A stretch of DNA of 38,315 nucleotides from Candidatus Alloenteromonas pullicola (GTDB lineage Bacteria; Bacillota_I; Bacilli_A; RFN20; CAG-826): positions 1 through 38,315 of the forward strand of contig DVMV01000028.1 of NCBI GenBank assembly GCA_018714785.1, in the 5' to 3' direction. Below are positions 34,947 through 38,315 of this stretch, in pieces. A model generated the notes under the pieces. The model made no database searches, was not told the DNA's origin, and worked only from the letters and a program-made list of their open reading frames with translations. Each line of letters starts with the position of its first letter. The first letter of the stretch is position 1. The position numbers and the translations under genes are program-made.

Positions 34947-36647
34947 CTACACCTTGAGCAGGAACGATTCGAAGGGCCGCAGGGTGAAGACGTGGTCGCT
35001 GTATAGGACCCCGTCGCAGTTATGCAATATGACGTCTTTTATCCGCCAATAGAAGGAGAACTTGACCTCATAGGGGCGGAAGTTGGATATGACGACCAGC
35101 TTGTCGTCGCCTTCGTGGATGTAGGCGAAGACGTCGGGGTGGTTCATGTCGAGTATCTTCAGCTCGCCATTGAGCACCTTGTCGTTTACCCATGGGATGC
35201 GGCGCTTCCCGATTGCGTACTGGAAGAAGTTGATTATCGACCACGGGTCGTTCATCTCGTCGAGGGCGTTAACCCCATGGAGGTAATTGGAATTGACCTT
35301 GCAGCGGCATTTCCCGCTGGAGAATCCGGCGTTGTACGAGCGGTCCCACTGGAACGGGGTCCTGGCATTGACCCGCGAGGTCCGCCTTAGATAAGAGAGT
35401 ATCCTGTCCTCGGCATAGCCCTGCTTGCGGAGCAAAGCCACCTCGTTCCTCTCCCCCACGTCGACGAAGAAATCCTCGACCGCGGAGTAATCGGCGTTGC
35501 TCATGCCTATCTCATCGCCCTGATATATGAACGGCGTCCCGTATAGGAAGAGGAGGGTAATGAGCAGGCATTTGGCCGACTCGTTGCGGAAAGCGGTCGA
35601 TCCGTACTGGGAAAGCACCCTTGGGTGGTCGTGGTTGCACCAATACACCGGCATGTCGCATCTCCCATGGCAGACGTCGTACCAGCGCATGAAGTTCTTC
35701 TTCAGCGATATGAGGTCGGTCTTGATCTGCGAATCGTCCTTGTCGATCGAGCCGAAGGCCCCGTTCTCCCAGACGGTGTCGAAGTTGAAGGCCATGTCGA
35801 TGCAGCCCGACTTCCTATCGACGAGCGTCGCGCACTGATCAGGGCTGATGCACCCGCCAGCCTCGCCGACGATTAGGCAGCGGTAATTGGAGAACACCTC
35901 GTCCTTGAATTCCTTGAGGTAATCGTAGACCTCGGGCCGGTTGGAGAACATCGAGGTATCCATCACGCAGCCGGTCGAGTCCTTTTCCTTCGGCGAATCG
36001 GGCAATCCGGGGGCCTTGGCGATGTGGGCCAAGGCGTCGAGGCGGAACCCATCGAAGCCGAGCTCTAGGTAATGCCTGGCTATCTCGTGGTAGCGCTGCC
36101 GAAGCTCCTTGTTGCTCCAGTCGACGTCGGGCATCGAGGAGGAGAACAGATGCAAATAGAAATCGTCGGTGCCGGGGACGTTCTCCCAGGCCGAGGTCAT
36201 GAAGAAAGATTCCCAGTTATTCGGCGGGAGCAGTTTCCCGTCGACCCGCCTCCCCTTGCGGAAGAAGTAGTATTTCCTTTCGGGGGAATCGGGATCCTCC
36301 AAGGCCTTCTTGAACCACGGATGCTCCTTGCTGGTGTGATTTATGGTTAGGTCGAGCAAGACCCGTATCCCCCGCTGGTGGGCGGCGTGGAGCATGTTGA
36401 TGAGGTCTTCGTTGGTCCCGAAGCGCGGGTTGACCTTATAGTAGTCGCTCACGTCGTAGCCGTTGTCATCCATCGGGGAGTCGAAAAGGGGGCATATCCA
36501 CAATAGGTTGACGCCCAGCTCCTTAAGGTAATCGAGCTTCGAGATGATCCCGTTGATGTCGCCGATCCCATCGCCGTTACTGTCGGCGAAGGCCTCGGGG
36601 TAGATGATGTAGCCGACGCTGTCGCGCCAGAACCGGTCTTTTTCCAT
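34947..36647 (-). CDS. GH13 alpha-glucosidase (oligo-1,6-glucosidase-like)
   Basis: YPEAFADSNGDGIGDINGI, DGFRLDAL nucleophile, VGEAGG acid, NHDHPR; start ATG 36647. Confidence 0.94.
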   Translation of the reverse strand: MEKDRFWRDSVGYIIYPEAFADSNGDGIGDINGIISKLDYLKELGVNLLWICPLFDSPMDDNGYDVSDYYKVNPRFGTNEDLINMLHAAHQRGIRVLLDLTINHTSKEHPWFKKALEDPDSPERKYYFFRKGRRVDGKLLPPNNWESFFMTSAWENVPGTDDFYLHLFSSSMPDVDWSNKELRQRYHEIARHYLELGFDGFRLDALAHIAKAPGLPDSPKEKDSTGCVMDTSMFSNRPEVYDYLKEFKDEVFSNYRCLIVGEAGGCISPDQCATLVDRKSGCIDMAFNFDTVWENGAFGSIDKDDSQIKTDLISLKKNFMRWYDVCHGRCDMPVYWCNHDHPRVLSQYGSTAFRNESAKCLLITLLFLYGTPFIYQGDEIGMSNADYSAVEDFFVDVGERNEVALLRKQGYAEDRILSYLRRTSRVNARTPFQWDRSYNAGFSSGKCRCKVNSNYLHGVNALDEMNDPWSIINFFQYAIGKRRIPWVNDKVLNGELKILDMNHPDVFAYIHEGDDKLVVISNFRPYEVKFSFYWRIKDVILHNCDGVLYSDHVFTLRPFESFLLKV

Positions 36648-36842
36648 TCCACGCCTCACTTTTACCAATCATATATTAAACAACAAAATGCAATGCCAGG
36701 CTATCATAGAGCCAACTGGAGCTTCGGCAGTCAAGCATCCGCCAATCCGGATAGACGCGCGTTCCCCCGCAAAAGGCCGATATTCGCTTTTCCCTGAATT
36801 TCGTAATGGACGGAAACGCATACTTTAGTATGATTATCTCTT

Positions 36843-38315
36843 ATGAAGAGCTTGCTGAAGACAATGCGGCAGATGATCAAAGGCACCGGGGTCATATACG
36901 CCTTCAACTTCGTCTTCCAGTTATTGATGTGCATCTGCTCGGTGTTCTCGACTTTCCTGGTCAAGGTGCTGGTCGATGCGCTTAATAGGGAGCTCGACCG
37001 GGCCGAGGCCCTCGAGAAGCTTATCATCCGCATCCTCTCCAATGGGCAGGGGCCGGATTTCATCTACGACAACCTCTACATCCTCCCGATAACCATCGCC
37101 GGGTTCGCCGTCATCGCCTTCCTGGTCTCCATGGGCCGCGGCCTGTTCCGCTTCCGGGCCTCCAGCTCCATAAACAAGAAGATGCAGCTCACCCTCTTCG
37201 AGCAGCTCGAGCGCCAGCCCTACCCCTACTATAAGGAGAACAAGGCCGGCGACCTCATCCAGACCTGCACCCGCGACGTCGAGGTCCTCCGCCGCTTCAT
37301 CATCATGGACGTCAACCAGGTGACCTACACCTTCTTCATTGCCGCCCTCTGCATCGGGGTGCTGCTTTCGCTATCCTGGAAGCTCACCGTGGTCTCGCTA
37401 TCCGTGCTGCCGATAATGTTCGTCTATTCCTTCTTCCTCATCAAAAGCGTCCGCACCCGGTATCGGAAAACCGACGACGCCGAGGCCGCGATGACCGAGA
37501 AGATAAGCGAGAACCTCGCCGCCGTCCGCATCGTGAAGGCCTACAACGCCGAGACCTTCGAGATAAAGCAGTTCGGGAAGAAGCTCGACGACTTCTCCTA
37601 CAAGTTCCGCCGCTGGAGGGTCCTGAGCTCCTTCTTCTTCGCCTCCAGCGACATCTTCATCTTCCTCGCCCGCTCCATAGCGCTGGCCTACTCGCTGCTA
37701 TTGGCCGTTCAGGGCGAGATCATCGCCGGCACCGTCGCCGTGGCCTTCATGTTCGTCAACATGATGGTCTGGCCGCTGCGCTCGACCGCCACCACGCTTT
37801 CCAACCTCGGCCAGGTCATAGCCAGCAACGACCGCGTCAGGCGGCTGCTAGACTCCCCCATCGAGGACATCGAGTCGGGCGAAAGGCTCGCCATAAAGGG
37901 CGACATCGAGTTCGACCACGTGAGCTTCGCCTACCCCGACGACCCGGATAACCTCGTCCTCGACGACGTCAGCTTCCACCTCAAGGCCGGCAAAACCATG
38001 GCGATCCTTGGCAGGACCGGGTCGGGCAAATCGACGTTGGCCGCCCTATTGACCAGGCTTTACGAGCCGACCGCGGGACGGATACTCATAGACGGCAAGG
38101 ACATCAAAGACCTATCGAAGAGCAGCCTCCGCCAGCAGGTCGTCCCGGTATTGCAGGACCCATTCCTTTTCTCCAAGACCATCGAGGAGAACATCCGCCT
38201 CGCCAACCCATCATCCACCGAGGAGGAGATAAGGAGCGCCGCCAAGACCGCCTCGGTCGAGAAGGCCATCGATGCCATGGACGAAGCGGGTTCTCGCATC
38301 CACCTCACTCACATC
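36843..38315 (+). CDS. ABC exporter, fused TMD-NBD (MsbA/LmrA type), partial at right edge
   Basis: 491 codons open to the window edge (absent from the ORF track because it has no stop); AILGRTGSGKSTLAALLTRLYEP Walker A. Confidence 0.94.
   Translation, partial: MKSLLKTMRQMIKGTGVIYAFNFVFQLLMCICSVFSTFLVKVLVDALNRELDRAEALEKLIIRILSNGQGPDFIYDNLYILPITIAGFAVIAFLVSMGRGLFRFRASSSINKKMQLTLFEQLERQPYPYYKENKAGDLIQTCTRDVEVLRRFIIMDVNQVTYTFFIAALCIGVLLSLSWKLTVVSLSVLPIMFVYSFFLIKSVRTRYRKTDDAEAAMTEKISENLAAVRIVKAYNAETFEIKQFGKKLDDFSYKFRRWRVLSSFFFASSDIFIFLARSIALAYSLLLAVQGEIIAGTVAVAFMFVNMMVWPLRSTATTLSNLGQVIASNDRVRRLLDSPIEDIESGERLAIKGDIEFDHVSFAYPDDPDNLVLDDVSFHLKAGKTMAILGRTGSGKSTLAALLTRLYEPTAGRILIDGKDIKDLSKSSLRQQVVPVLQDPFLFSKTIEENIRLANPSSTEEEIRSAAKTASVEKAIDAMDEAGSRIHLTHI

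Noticed and set aside
1-38315. CRISPR arrays, insertion sequences, restriction-modification or phage-defence operons
   Set aside because: None seen: no direct-repeat arrays, transposase motifs or defence-gene signatures; the only mobile trace is the integrase remnant.
36843-38315. ABC exporter as the C39 exporter of the small leader peptide
   Set aside because: The N-terminus begins directly with the transmembrane domain; no C39 peptidase domain, so no direct link is supported.

Overview
The window is mostly a compact bacterial housekeeping region of Bacilli/Mollicutes type, inferred from gene content; most genes lie on the minus strand. Identified genes include rplU-prp-rpmA, radC, valS, engB-lon, tig, plsC(+), tRNA-Arg(TCT), uvrC-mutS2, rnhC(+), rluD-lspA-ileS, a reduced division cluster (mraZ-rsmH-small TM protein-ftsA-ftsZ), pheST-yceD, two lipoproteins, a SpoU methyltransferase, a YgjP-like peptidase, a DUF523/TudS protein with a basic tail(+), an ECF S component(+), a GH13 glucosidase with a PucR-like HTH protein, and an ABC exporter running off the right edge(+). 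Regulatory RNA and DNA signals include three T-box leaders with readable specifiers (valS GTC, ileS ATC, pheS TTC), a CIRCE operator over the lon promoter, a possible L21 leader, and several intrinsic terminators. The best candidates for undescribed biology are: (1) a free-standing ~125-nt structured RNA at ~11195-11322 with its own promoter and terminator, next to a decayed tyrosine recombinase and tRNA-Arg; (2) a 63-aa single-TM peptide with a double-glycine-type leader signature, whose Shine-Dalgarno lies in a perfect hairpin and whose stop overlaps the radC start; (3) a recurrent leaderless-promoter arrangement (-10 box 7-11 nt from the start codon) at promoter-proximal genes; (4) a TudS/DUF523 protein with a long Lys/Arg/Gly/Phe-rich tail. 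All calls come from reading the sequence; no database search was run.
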